Source: UBA4207 sp964352405 (lineage in GTDB: Bacteria; Bdellovibrionota; Bacteriovoracia; Bacteriovoracales; Bacteriovoracaceae). Taken from it: a stretch of 21,107 nucleotides of DNA. The notes beneath the pieces are model-generated. The model worked only from the letters and a program-made list of their open reading frames with translations, searched no databases and was not told the DNA's origin. Position numbers and translations under genes: made by a program. Location: positions 1 to 21,107 of the forward strand of contig CAYGRY010000055.1 of the NCBI GenBank assembly GCA_964352405.1, read 5' to 3'. The stretch's first letter is position 1, and each line of letters starts with the position of its first letter. Positions 13,666-21,107 of this stretch are shown here, piece after piece.

Positions 13666-14574
13666 ATGAAAACAGCAGTATTATACGGGGCCAGATTTAC
13701 TCAACAGCTCGATAGAGCCGGGCTTTTGAAGTTTTTCGATTTGCGTCGAAATGCTTTGATGGCACTCATCGGTTTAGCCGTTTATGGCAGCGGTGTTGGC
13801 GTCGTTCACCTCGCACAAAAGACGAGCGGCTACTATGGTCCACAAAAATTAGTTCGCGTTGGCGTTGGCTATTCTTTCACTCGTGTTGGAAAATCTTTTG
13901 GTGGCTTTTATTTAGCTCGCACTTGGGAAATATCCAGACAAGAGATGCAAGAGACGATTCTCTCTACCATTCCTCCTACATTACAGCCGCGCCTTAAGCC
14001 ATATTTGGCCCATACCATTGAACTTTGTCAGCGTTATAATATTGATCCATTCTGGGCCATATCGGTCATGTGGACCGAAAGTCATTTTGATCCAAAAGCG
14101 CTTAGTCACGCCAATGCTGTTGGCCTTATGCAAATCATGCCCGATACGGGAGCCTATCTGTCGCACGCTAAAGGCAGAAGAACTCCTAAAAAAGTTTTAA
14201 ATTCGATGCTAATTCATCCCCAATCAAATATTGATTTAGGAATATTTTATTTATCGCGACTGCTTAAAAGATTTAAAGGAAATTACGTTCACGCCACTGT
14301 CGCCTACAATATGGGACCAGGTTGGGTGAGTAAAAGACTTAGAAAGAACCAGCCAGTTGGAACAAAAAATAAATATTTAGATAAAGTCACCGTCGCTTAC
14401 AAGAGCGTTTCAAACCCATACGCCAGATATATTCGTTTCAATAAGCCGATGTATAAGTCTTCATTAGCCTATCGCAATGCAGCTCCAAGCAAGAGTCCTT
14501 TGACTTGGTATGAGTCAATGCGAGACGTCGAACCCGGATTTCTCATCTTGCCTCGCTTGGCATCTCACCCTTAG
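13666..14574 (+). CDS. membrane-anchored lytic murein transglycosylase (SLT, GH23)
   Basis: A 302-aa protein if started at the ATG at 13666. An ATG at 13639 would add nine residues using rare codons (AGG, ATA, CCG); neither has a clear Shine-Dalgarno, so the start is uncertain. After a basic N-terminus is one hydrophobic segment (about 28-50, RNALMALIGLAVYGSGVGVVHLA), a likely uncleaved inner-membrane anchor. The SLT domain (about 110-260) has WTESHFDPKALS (136-147, catalytic E138), AVGLMQIMPDTG (151-162) and VAYNMGPGWVSKRL, the three classical GH23 blocks. It cleaves the MurNAc-GlcNAc bond, forming 1,6-anhydro ends. A short C-terminal tail of about 60 residues follows. It precedes the cmk operon by about 70 bases and may have its own promoter. 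Confidence 0.9.
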   Translation: MKTAVLYGARFTQQLDRAGLLKFFDLRRNALMALIGLAVYGSGVGVVHLAQKTSGYYGPQKLVRVGVGYSFTRVGKSFGGFYLARTWEISRQEMQETILSTIPPTLQPRLKPYLAHTIELCQRYNIDPFWAISVMWTESHFDPKALSHANAVGLMQIMPDTGAYLSHAKGRRTPKKVLNSMLIHPQSNIDLGIFYLSRLLKRFKGNYVHATVAYNMGPGWVSKRLRKNQPVGTKNKYLDKVTVAYKSVSNPYARYIRFNKPMYKSSLAYRNAAPSKSPLTWYESMRDVEPGFLILPRLASHP

Positions 14575-14645
14575 TCTTGCTACATTTTTGACATTCTTTT
14601 TTGTTAAGATTCAGCCAAGGAAAGTCTTTGTCGGGCGAAAATAAT

Positions 14646-15332
14646 ATGCAGCGCGTGATAGCTATTGATGGCCCAAGCGGAAGTGGTAAGTCCACGGTCG
14701 CTAAGGAATTAGCACGCCGATTATCTGTTTTATTCATTGATACGGGTGCCATGTTCAGAGCACTTGCCTACGAAGCCGATCGTCGACTCATCGATCCTGA
14801 AGAAGGCCAAGTCTTAAATGCCTTTCTATCTGATTTCAAAATGGATTACGGTAAAAGTGAAAGTGAACTCATTGTCATTGATGGCGTGAACTTAACTGAA
14901 AAAATTCGAGAACATCATATCTCAACTCTTGCTTCAGTTTTCTCTCAACTACCTTCTGTTAGAAAATACTTATTAGATTTCCAACGATCTCTAGCCCTTG
15001 ATCACGTCTGTGTCATGGAAGGAAGAGATATTGGCACAGTTGTTTTTCCAAAAGCTTTTGCAAAATTCTTCGTTACAGCTTCATTAGAAGTACGAGCGAC
15101 AAGACGTTTGTCTCAATTACAAGAAAAAGGCGATACCAGATTAAGCCTTGATCAAGTGATTGCGGATCAACAAAAACGCGATGAAAGCGATATGAATCGA
15201 GCCGTTGCCCCGTTAAAACAGGCCGATGATGCTGAGTTGATTGATACAAGTGGAATCACCCTAGATGAAGTGATCGCCAAGCTAGAGTTAAAATGCAAAG
15301 AGCTAGCAAGTTCAAACGGCATTGAATTATGA
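14646..15332 (+). CDS. cmk: cytidylate kinase (CMP/dCMP kinase)
   Basis: A 228-aa protein that transfers the ATP gamma-phosphate to CMP or dCMP, essential for RNA, DNA and CDP-lipid precursors. P-loop DGPSGSGKST is at residues 8-17. DTGAMFRALAYEA is the Cmk substrate-binding block, followed by EGRDIGTVVFP (the CMP-specific motif) and KFFVTASLEVRATRR, and the LID region RDESDMNRAVAPLKQADDAE. Length is normal. The ATG at 14646 aligns with the standard Cmk N-terminus; a TTG 15 codons earlier was rejected. It is the first gene of a tight cluster and its stop overlaps the next start (ATGA). Confidence 0.97.
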   Translation: MQRVIAIDGPSGSGKSTVAKELARRLSVLFIDTGAMFRALAYEADRRLIDPEEGQVLNAFLSDFKMDYGKSESELIVIDGVNLTEKIREHHISTLASVFSQLPSVRKYLLDFQRSLALDHVCVMEGRDIGTVVFPKAFAKFFVTASLEVRATRRLSQLQEKGDTRLSLDQVIADQQKRDESDMNRAVAPLKQADDAELIDTSGITLDEVIAKLELKCKELASSNGIEL

Positions 15333-16447
15333 AAGTTATTATCAATCGTACTGACGCCATTGGCGATACGATTTTAACACTGCCAATGGCCCACGCGATT
15401 AAAGAGAATTTTCCTGGTGCCAAAGTTTTATTTATTGTTTCTGCCAAGTCTGCAGATCTGTTTATCGGTCACCCTTTCGTTGATGAAATTCATGTCTACG
15501 ATTCACGAATGTCGACTTATAGAAAGCTAAGAAAACTTTTTAGAATGTTTAGAAAATTTAAGGCCGATGCCTATTTTCATGTGGGCGGAAGTTTCTATCC
15601 CAGCTACGCTGCCTGGATCACCAAAGTTCCTTTTAGAGGCGGACTTGTTTCAAGATGGCTAAGCTTTGTTTATCTCAATAAGGGTGTCAGACAAAAGCGC
15701 TCACTAGCGAGTATGCATGAGTCTGACTATAACCTTGAACTTTTAAAGCCTCTTGGAATTGAGCCAAAAGAAAATCAGCGTAAGCTTTTTTCACCTGCTA
15801 TCACGCTGACTTTGGATGAAAAAGCGCAAGCGATTTCTAAGTTTAAAGAAGAATATAAAATTACCCATAATAAACCGATGATCTTTATTCATCCGGGAAT
15901 GACGGGTCATACACTCAACTGGGCCTCAAGAAACTATGCCAGATTGATTGAGCGAATTGAAAAAAGACATCCTAAGAAATATCTCTTTGTTATTTCTCAC
16001 ACACCTAGTGATGGGCCCTATTTATTAGGTTTAAAAGATCAACTGACGAATACAAATTTTGATGCGTTAAAAACCAATGTTGTCTTTTTTGATGGTAGTA
16101 AATTTGGTCTTCGCCATTATATGGGAGTGCTTTCTCACGCCGATTGTTTTATTGGACCGTCAACAGGCACCACTCATATCGCCAATGCTCTTGGTATTTA
16201 TATGCTTGGACTTTATTCGCCCATTAAAGTTCAGTCGGCCAGAAGATGGGCGCCAGTTCTTAGAGATCATAAAACAAAAATTATCGTTCCCGATGTCGTT
16301 TGTGGTGAACAATACAAATGTGCTGGAGAAACATGTCCTTACTTTGAATGTATGGGCAAAGTTGAAGTCGAAGATGTTTACCAGGAGTTTGCTCGTCTCG
16401 TGCCTGGTATAGAAAAAGGAGAGTCTTCTAGTGAATCTGCTATCTGA
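15329..16447 (+). CDS. glycosyltransferase family 9, heptosyltransferase (LPS inner core)
   Basis: A 372-aa GT9 (GT-B fold) enzyme; the start is ATG within the ATGA overlap with cmk. The N-terminal block IINRTDAIGDTILTLPMAHAIKENFPGAKV (residues 4-33) is the standard heptosyltransferase beginning. The C-terminal donor-binding half has FIHPGMTGHTLNWASRNYARLIERI and CFIGPSTGTTHIANALGIYMLGLYSP, the ADP-heptose-binding GPSTG-x-x-H motif. A cysteine cluster (CGEQYKCAGETCPYFECMG) lies near the C-terminus, common in this family. It should add a heptose from ADP-heptose to lipid A-Kdo or to an inner-core heptose; whether WaaC-, WaaF- or WaaQ-like is not decidable. The adjacent heptose kinase gene supports the assignment. 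Confidence 0.93.
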   Translation: MKVIINRTDAIGDTILTLPMAHAIKENFPGAKVLFIVSAKSADLFIGHPFVDEIHVYDSRMSTYRKLRKLFRMFRKFKADAYFHVGGSFYPSYAAWITKVPFRGGLVSRWLSFVYLNKGVRQKRSLASMHESDYNLELLKPLGIEPKENQRKLFSPAITLTLDEKAQAISKFKEEYKITHNKPMIFIHPGMTGHTLNWASRNYARLIERIEKRHPKKYLFVISHTPSDGPYLLGLKDQLTNTNFDALKTNVVFFDGSKFGLRHYMGVLSHADCFIGPSTGTTHIANALGIYMLGLYSPIKVQSARRWAPVLRDHKTKIIVPDVVCGEQYKCAGETCPYFECMGKVEVEDVYQEFARLVPGIEKGESSSESAI

Positions 16448-17453
16448 AAAAAGATTTGATGAACTAACAGGTAAGATGGCCGCACTTGAGCCGATCTTGG
16501 TTGTAGGAGACGTCGGACTTGATAAATATACTCAGGGTGAAGTTCGTCGTATTTCTCCTGAAGCGCCTGTTCCTGTTATTGAAGTAACACGTGAATGGTT
16601 AAAGCTTGGTCTGTCGGCCAATATCTCTCACAATTTAAAAACACTTGGGGTGAACTCAACTCTTTGTGGTGTGATTGGTGAAGATCATCATGCAGGAAGC
16701 TTTGAGCATCTTCTAGAAGATCAAGGTCTTTCAACTTGGGGACTTGTCCGCTCTAATCGTCGCCCAACTATTTTTAAAGAAAGAGTCACAACAGCGACGC
16801 AACAGATTTGTCGTATTGATTATGAATCGACTGAAGCACTGGATGAAACAGAAGCTTCTAGAGTCCTTGAGAGAGTAAAAGAATTTAGTGGTAAGTCTTC
16901 TGCCATGATTTTAGAAGATTATGCCAAGGGAACCTTAAGTGAAGGTGTGCTTAGAGATAGTATCGCTGAAGCCAAATCAAAAAACCTTTTGGTTGCGGTC
17001 GATCCAGGTCGCACGACTCCACCACTTTGGTACAAAGGCGCAAGTCTTCTAAAGCCGAATAAACTTGAAGCCGGCATGATGGTTGAATCTTTAGGGCATG
17101 GTTATAAAAAACTAAACATGGAACAGATCGCCACAATCCTAGTTGAGGCTTTGGATCTTGAAAAAATTGTCATTACTCTTGGAAAAGATGGGATGGCCCT
17201 CTTGGATACTAAAGGGGATGGTAAGCTTCACCAGATTCCAACCGCCGCCAGTGAAGTTTTCGATGTCTCCGGTGCAGGTGATACTGCTATCAGTCTTTTG
17301 ATAGCCGCTCTTGGAGCTGGCGCCAACCTTAGTGAAGCAGCGTGGATAGCTAATTGCGGTGCAGGTGTAGTAGTTGGAAAGGTTGGAACGGCAACGGTCG
17401 ATCAAAAAGAACTTCGTCGTTTTTATTTAAAATTAAAAGATACCTTGTTGTAG
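16431..17453 (+). CDS. hldA: D-glycero-beta-D-manno-heptose-7-phosphate kinase (HldA type)
   Basis: A 340-aa PfkB/ribokinase-type kinase. The start is GTG at 16431 with AAGGAGA 7 bases upstream, inside the end of the GT9 gene (17-base overlap). VVGDVGLDKYTQGEVRRISPEAPVPVIEV (24-52) is the family signature of the RfaE/HldE kinase domain. EDYAKGTL, AVDPGRTTPPLWYKGASLLKPNKLEAGMM and SGAGDTAISLL (catalytic Asp in GAGD) complete it. It phosphorylates heptose-7-phosphate at O1 in the ADP-heptose pathway. Unlike E. coli HldE (477 aa) it lacks the C-terminal nucleotidyltransferase domain, so a separate HldC would be needed elsewhere. The stop is 9 bases before pheS. Confidence 0.93.
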   Translation: MNLLSEKRFDELTGKMAALEPILVVGDVGLDKYTQGEVRRISPEAPVPVIEVTREWLKLGLSANISHNLKTLGVNSTLCGVIGEDHHAGSFEHLLEDQGLSTWGLVRSNRRPTIFKERVTTATQQICRIDYESTEALDETEASRVLERVKEFSGKSSAMILEDYAKGTLSEGVLRDSIAEAKSKNLLVAVDPGRTTPPLWYKGASLLKPNKLEAGMMVESLGHGYKKLNMEQIATILVEALDLEKIVITLGKDGMALLDTKGDGKLHQIPTAASEVFDVSGAGDTAISLLIAALGAGANLSEAAWIANCGAGVVVGKVGTATVDQKELRRFYLKLKDTLL

Positions 17454-17462
17454 GAACTATTT

Positions 17463-18524
17463 ATGATTGCACAGCTTGATAAGCTCTACGCCGATTTTAC
17501 GGCAAAACTCTCAACTCTTAGTACTCAGTCAGATGTTTTAAATCTTAAGTCTGAGTATATGGGTAAAAAGGGTCCTTTAACTGAAGTGTTAAAAGGTCTT
17601 AAAGACGCCACCCCTGATGAGCGCCAAAAGATTGGTCCTAAGGCGAACGAGATTAAGCAAAATATCGGTAGTGATATTCAAGCCAAACTTGATGGACTTG
17701 AGGTTGCTGAAATCAATGCCAAGCTTGCACTTGATCCTATTGATACGACCATCATTGATAATGTGTTGGTGAATGACCCAAAACATGGTGGGCTCCACCC
17801 AATTACAGCGATCCAGCAAGAAGTTGAAGATATCTTTTTATCGATGGGCTTTGATATTTTAGATGGCCCTCATGTTGAAGATGAGTTTCATAACTTTGAA
17901 GCCCTCAATATTCCTGCCGATCACCCAGCTCGTGATATGCAAGATACTTTTTGGTTTCATGGACCTGAAGTTGAGTCTGGTAAAAAGGCACTTCTTCGCA
18001 CCCATACTTCAACCATCCAAATCCGCGGCATGATGTCTCGAAAACCTCCATTTAAGTTCATCGCTCCAGGAAAAGTTTTTCGTTGTGAGCGTACCGATGC
18101 CTCTCACGAAATGGTCTTTCATCAGCTTGAAGGCATGATGGTTGGTAAAGATGTTTCAGTTGCGAATCTAATTTATTTTATGAAAACGCTTCTGCGTGAA
18201 ATTTTTAAAACCGACGTTGAAGTTCGTCTTCGTCCGGGCTTTTTCCCCTTCGTTGAACCTGGTTTTGAGCTCGATATTCGCTGCTTGATTTGCAAAGGCG
18301 AGGGCTGTTCGGTGTGTAAACAAACCGGTTGGGTTGAACTTCTTCCATGTGGCATGGTTCATCCAAACGTTCTAAAGGCCGGCGGCATTAATTCTGATGA
18401 ATACAATGGATTTGCTTTTGGCCTTGGTCTCGATCGTCTGGTGATGATGAGATATGGCATTGATGATATTCGCCATATCCACGGTGCAGATCTGCGCTTT
18501 ATGCGCCAATTCGGAGCTTATTAA
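17463..18524 (+). CDS. pheS: phenylalanyl-tRNA synthetase alpha subunit
   Basis: A 353-aa class II aminoacyl-tRNA synthetase alpha subunit; AGGA precedes the ATG. The N-terminal coiled coil (1-90) binds tRNA. The catalytic core includes DMQDTFWFH (158-166), LLRTHTSTIQIRGM, motif 2 FRCERTDASHEMVFHQLEG (206-224) and motif 3 GLGLDRLVMMRYG (320-332), with FFPFVEPGFE at the active site. Between FELDIRC and GMVHPNV is a four-cysteine segment (C274, C277, C282, C285: CLICKGEGCSVCKQTGW), a zinc-finger-like insertion that E. coli PheS lacks. It forms an (alpha-beta)2 tetramer with PheT, whose start lies one base after this stop. Confidence 0.98.
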   Translation: MIAQLDKLYADFTAKLSTLSTQSDVLNLKSEYMGKKGPLTEVLKGLKDATPDERQKIGPKANEIKQNIGSDIQAKLDGLEVAEINAKLALDPIDTTIIDNVLVNDPKHGGLHPITAIQQEVEDIFLSMGFDILDGPHVEDEFHNFEALNIPADHPARDMQDTFWFHGPEVESGKKALLRTHTSTIQIRGMMSRKPPFKFIAPGKVFRCERTDASHEMVFHQLEGMMVGKDVSVANLIYFMKTLLREIFKTDVEVRLRPGFFPFVEPGFELDIRCLICKGEGCSVCKQTGWVELLPCGMVHPNVLKAGGINSDEYNGFAFGLGLDRLVMMRYGIDDIRHIHGADLRFMRQFGAY

Positions 18525-18525
18525 A

Positions 18526-20952
18526 ATGCTTATTTCTATAGATTGGATTAAAGACTTCACGGCAATTCCTGATCTCGATCCTAAAGCGATCGGTGAGCGC
18601 TTCACCCTCGGCACGGCCGAGGTCGAAGACGTCATTTCAAGTGGTCAATACTGGCAGCAAATTAAAGTTGCTACCGTTGTAAAAACGCAGCCGCACCCTG
18701 AAGCCGATAAGCTTCAGCTCGCGACTATCGATCTTGGTGATGACGTTGAACGCGTGGTTGTTTGCGGTGCCGCCAACTGTCGTGCTGGAATCAAAACACC
18801 ATACGCCCCAGTAGGAGTGACTCTTCCTGGTGGATTAACTCTTGAGCCTAAAAAAATTCGCGGTGTTTTATCTGAAGGAATGCTTTGCTCGGAAGAAGAG
18901 CTTGGTACCAAAGATACTTCTGAAGGAATTTTAGAACTTCCAAGTGATCTTCGCCTCGGTATGACCATGGCCGAATACTTTGAGGAAACTTCAGACATCA
19001 TTATTGATGTTGATAATAAATCTCTTACTCATAGACCGGATCTTTGGGGGCACTACGGTATTGCTCGTGAGTTTTCTGCTCTTTTTGATAGTGAACTTAA
19101 AGATCTTTACGGAGCTGACTGGCAAAAAACCATGGAAGCTAAATTTGGTGATAAAAAAGATTCACCATTAACTCCAAAAGTTAACTCTGATAGTGCTTGC
19201 TTAGCTTATTTTGGCCTGTCGATTGACGGTGTTAAAGTTGGCGAGTCTCCGCGCTGGTTAAAGCGTCGACTTGAAGCCGTTGGCCTTCGCTCGATCAACA
19301 ATATTGTTGATGCTTCTAACTACGTCATGCTTGAGCTTGGCATTCCAAATCACGTATTTGATCGTGAATCGATTCAAGGCAATCTCGTGATTGAACGCCT
19401 TGGAAAGACTGATACTTTTACAACTTTAGATGAAGCTGAACGCTCATTAATTGAAAGTGATACAGTTATTCGTGATGAATCAAAACCTTTGGTTTTGGCA
19501 GGTATCATGGGTGGTCTAAACTCTGGAGTGACTGAGAAAACAACTAAAGTCTTTCTTGAGGCCGCCAACTGGCAGGCCGCTCAAGTTCGAAGAACATCAA
19601 CTCGCTTAGGTCTTAGAACGGACTCTTCTCAGCGTTATGAAAAAACACTTGATTCAACACTTTGTTATAGAACACTGCTGCGACTTGCAGAAGTGATTAT
19701 GCAGCTTTGTCCTGAGGCCAAAATCATTGGAGCTCCAACTTACGACGGAGCAGACCTTTCTGAGATTAAGCCACTGGTTATTGAAACTAGTTACGCTAAA
19801 ATTGTTAAAGTTTTAGGTCACGAAATTTCAATCGAACAAGTCATGAATATTTTTGAAGCGCTAGGCTTTGTGGTTGAAAAAAGTAATGATTCAATGGTCG
19901 TTACCGTTCCTTCTTGGCGTGCCACTAAAGACGTTGAATGCGAAGCGGATCTGATTGAAGAAATCGGCCGAATTGTTGGTTACGACAATATTACACCTTT
20001 ATCTCCAGAGCTCGCGGTTGCTCCTGTTCGCTTAACGCCAACTCAATCAATGCATAGAAAGATCAAAGATTTTATGAGTCTTCACGCAAATGCTTTTGAA
20101 GTGATGACTTATCCTTTAGTAGGGGAATCCTTACTAAAGAAAGCCAGTATGGATTCTTATCCTGCCAAAGTATTAGTGAATGCACTTTCTAAAGATCACG
20201 ATCGTATGCGCCCTTCTATTGTTCCTGGGATTTTAGAAGCGTGTGCCAAGAATGCAAAAAATAGTGATCAGTTTAATATTTTTGAAATTGGTCGCGTCTA
20301 CCTAGACGGAAAAAATACTTACTGCGAAGAACACAATCAAATCGTTGTGGCTTCTTTTTCTAAGAGTGCAACACCGTTTTTAGAAGTTTCTAATATCGCA
20401 CAAAGAATGATTAGTTATTTGCAACTTCCAGCGGACATGGGTCCTAAGAATCCTAAGTTTAAAAATTTAGCTATAGATGAAGAGTGGGTTGGTGTTCACC
20501 CTTATGAGTTCACTAACGTAAGAGTGATGGGCCGTCCTTTTGGCGCAATTTTCTCTATTCATCCTCTAGTACTTCGTCAGTTTAAAATTAAAGGACACGT
20601 TTCATTTTTCATTCTTGATATGCATGCCTTTGAAGATAAACCTGTTAAAGATAAAACTTCTTATAAGCCACTACCTAAATTCCCTTCTAGTGAGTTTGAT
20701 TTCACTCTTAATATGAGTGCGACTACACCAGTGGGAGACGTTTTAACTGCACTATCTAAGGTTAAGATCAAAGAATTGGTCTCGACCAAGGTTTTGGATG
20801 TCTTTAGACCTGAAGATAAGACAAAAAAATATGTAACATTCCGCGCCATTTTCCAAGATCCAGAGGCTACAATGAATGGTGACCTACTAAAAGGATTCGA
20901 ATCAACCCTGATTTCAACAGCGGAAAATGCAGGATTCCCTCTTAGAAGTTAA
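18526..20952 (+). CDS. pheT: phenylalanyl-tRNA synthetase beta subunit
   Basis: An 808-aa protein starting at ATG 18526 with GGAG 9 bases upstream, the pheS stop lying immediately before; an upstream in-frame extension inside pheS was rejected. The order of domains fits the family: short N-terminal segment, EMAP/tRNA-binding OB domain (about 40-155, VVVCGAANCRAG), B3/B4 editing domain (about 210-390, with NIVDASNYVMLELG and RTSTRLGLRTDSSQRYEK), B5 DNA-binding-like domain (about 410-480, VPSWRATKDVECEADLIEEIGRIVGYDNI), the catalytic-like core, and the C-terminal FDX-ACB anticodon-binding domain (about 715-808, starting KPLPKFPSSEFDFTL). Length is normal. It edits Tyr-tRNA(Phe) and completes the synthetase. 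It is the last gene of the cluster before the terminator. Confidence 0.98.
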   Translation: MLISIDWIKDFTAIPDLDPKAIGERFTLGTAEVEDVISSGQYWQQIKVATVVKTQPHPEADKLQLATIDLGDDVERVVVCGAANCRAGIKTPYAPVGVTLPGGLTLEPKKIRGVLSEGMLCSEEELGTKDTSEGILELPSDLRLGMTMAEYFEETSDIIIDVDNKSLTHRPDLWGHYGIAREFSALFDSELKDLYGADWQKTMEAKFGDKKDSPLTPKVNSDSACLAYFGLSIDGVKVGESPRWLKRRLEAVGLRSINNIVDASNYVMLELGIPNHVFDRESIQGNLVIERLGKTDTFTTLDEAERSLIESDTVIRDESKPLVLAGIMGGLNSGVTEKTTKVFLEAANWQAAQVRRTSTRLGLRTDSSQRYEKTLDSTLCYRTLLRLAEVIMQLCPEAKIIGAPTYDGADLSEIKPLVIETSYAKIVKVLGHEISIEQVMNIFEALGFVVEKSNDSMVVTVPSWRATKDVECEADLIEEIGRIVGYDNITPLSPELAVAPVRLTPTQSMHRKIKDFMSLHANAFEVMTYPLVGESLLKKASMDSYPAKVLVNALSKDHDRMRPSIVPGILEACAKNAKNSDQFNIFEIGRVYLDGKNTYCEEHNQIVVASFSKSATPFLEVSNIAQRMISYLQLPADMGPKNPKFKNLAIDEEWVGVHPYEFTNVRVMGRPFGAIFSIHPLVLRQFKIKGHVSFFILDMHAFEDKPVKDKTSYKPLPKFPSSEFDFTLNMSATTPVGDVLTALSKVKIKELVSTKVLDVFRPEDKTKKYVTFRAIFQDPEATMNGDLLKGFESTLISTAENAGFPLRS

Positions 20953-20975
20953 GTAAAATTAGATATTTAGACTTA

Positions 20976-21007
20976 AAAAGGGAGATGCTTGGCATCTCCT
21001 TTTTTTA
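20976..21007 (+). terminator. intrinsic terminator after pheT
   Basis: Stem GGAGATGC (20981-20988) and GCATCTCC (20992-20999) with loop TTG, flanked by A-run and followed by T21000-21006: a complete rho-independent terminator 28 bases after the pheT stop. Confidence 0.95.
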
Positions 21008-21076
21008 TTGAGTTTCACCTCTTTTTATTGAATTAAAACTATCGAATTTTTTTATTCAATTAACGGAATAAAAGGG

Positions 21077-21105
21077 TTGACGAAAAGAACACACATCACT
21101 AAGAT
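21077..21105 (+). promoter_or_regulatory. sigma-70-like promoter at the right edge
   Basis: TTGACG (21077-21082), a spacer of exactly 17 bases, then TAAGAT (21100-21105): five and four of six consensus matches with ideal spacing, in an AT-rich gap after the pheT terminator. It would drive a plus-strand gene beyond the window. Confidence 0.5.
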
Positions 21106-21107
21106 CT

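Noticed and set aside
14588..14610. TTGACA and TAAGAT as a promoter for cmk
   Set aside because: The hexamers are only 11 bases apart, too close for sigma-70.

Overview
The window looks like chromosomal DNA from a Gram-negative, low-GC, predatory-type Deltaproteobacterium, most likely Bdellovibrionota of the Bacteriovorax/Peredibacter/Halobacteriovorax kind. This is an inference from gene content and protein style: AT-rich, AGA-rich genes, LPS heptose genes, peptidoglycan hydrolases, and large lineage-specific cysteine-rich exported proteins with no recognisable family. No mobile element, CRISPR array, rRNA or tRNA gene was seen. Every intergenic gap is shorter than 300 bases.

Left third (1-7610, mostly minus strand): an exported-protein region. 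From right to left it holds a signal-peptide protein of 141 aa, a 538-aa membrane protein in exactly the same frame separated from it by a single TGA, a cytoplasmic-looking M15 metallopeptidase, a hotdog thioesterase on the plus strand (converging with the peptidase, diverging from the next gene), a 982-aa cysteine-rich/glycine-rich exported protein, a 326-aa exported protein with a DKFEHF motif, and a 45-aa membrane peptide. The 982-aa and 538-aa proteins share a C-terminal motif SI[FW]xxIS[DN]RY placed exactly 16 residues from each C-terminus. They look like two members of one undescribed envelope or secretion-related set.

Middle (7795-13519): a tightly packed plus-strand trio of YiiX-like papain-fold hydrolase, SAM methyltransferase and MscS channel, ending near a strong hairpin that best serves as the terminator of a convergent 111-aa exported protein. 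That gene has a candidate sigma-54 promoter. Further right on the minus strand is a two-gene unit: a DUF255/YyaL thioredoxin-domain protein followed by a short CaiB/BaiF CoA-transferase (alpha-methylacyl-CoA racemase-like) that starts with TTG.

Right third (13639-21107, plus strand): a membrane-anchored lytic transglycosylase, then a run with overlaps or very short gaps: cmk, a GT9 heptosyltransferase, the heptose-7-phosphate kinase hldA (kinase domain only), pheS and pheT. It is closed by a clear rho-independent terminator. LPS inner-core sugar activation and transfer are thus co-transcribed with CMP kinase and phenylalanyl-tRNA synthetase. A good sigma-70-like promoter sits at the extreme right edge, pointing to a gene outside the window.
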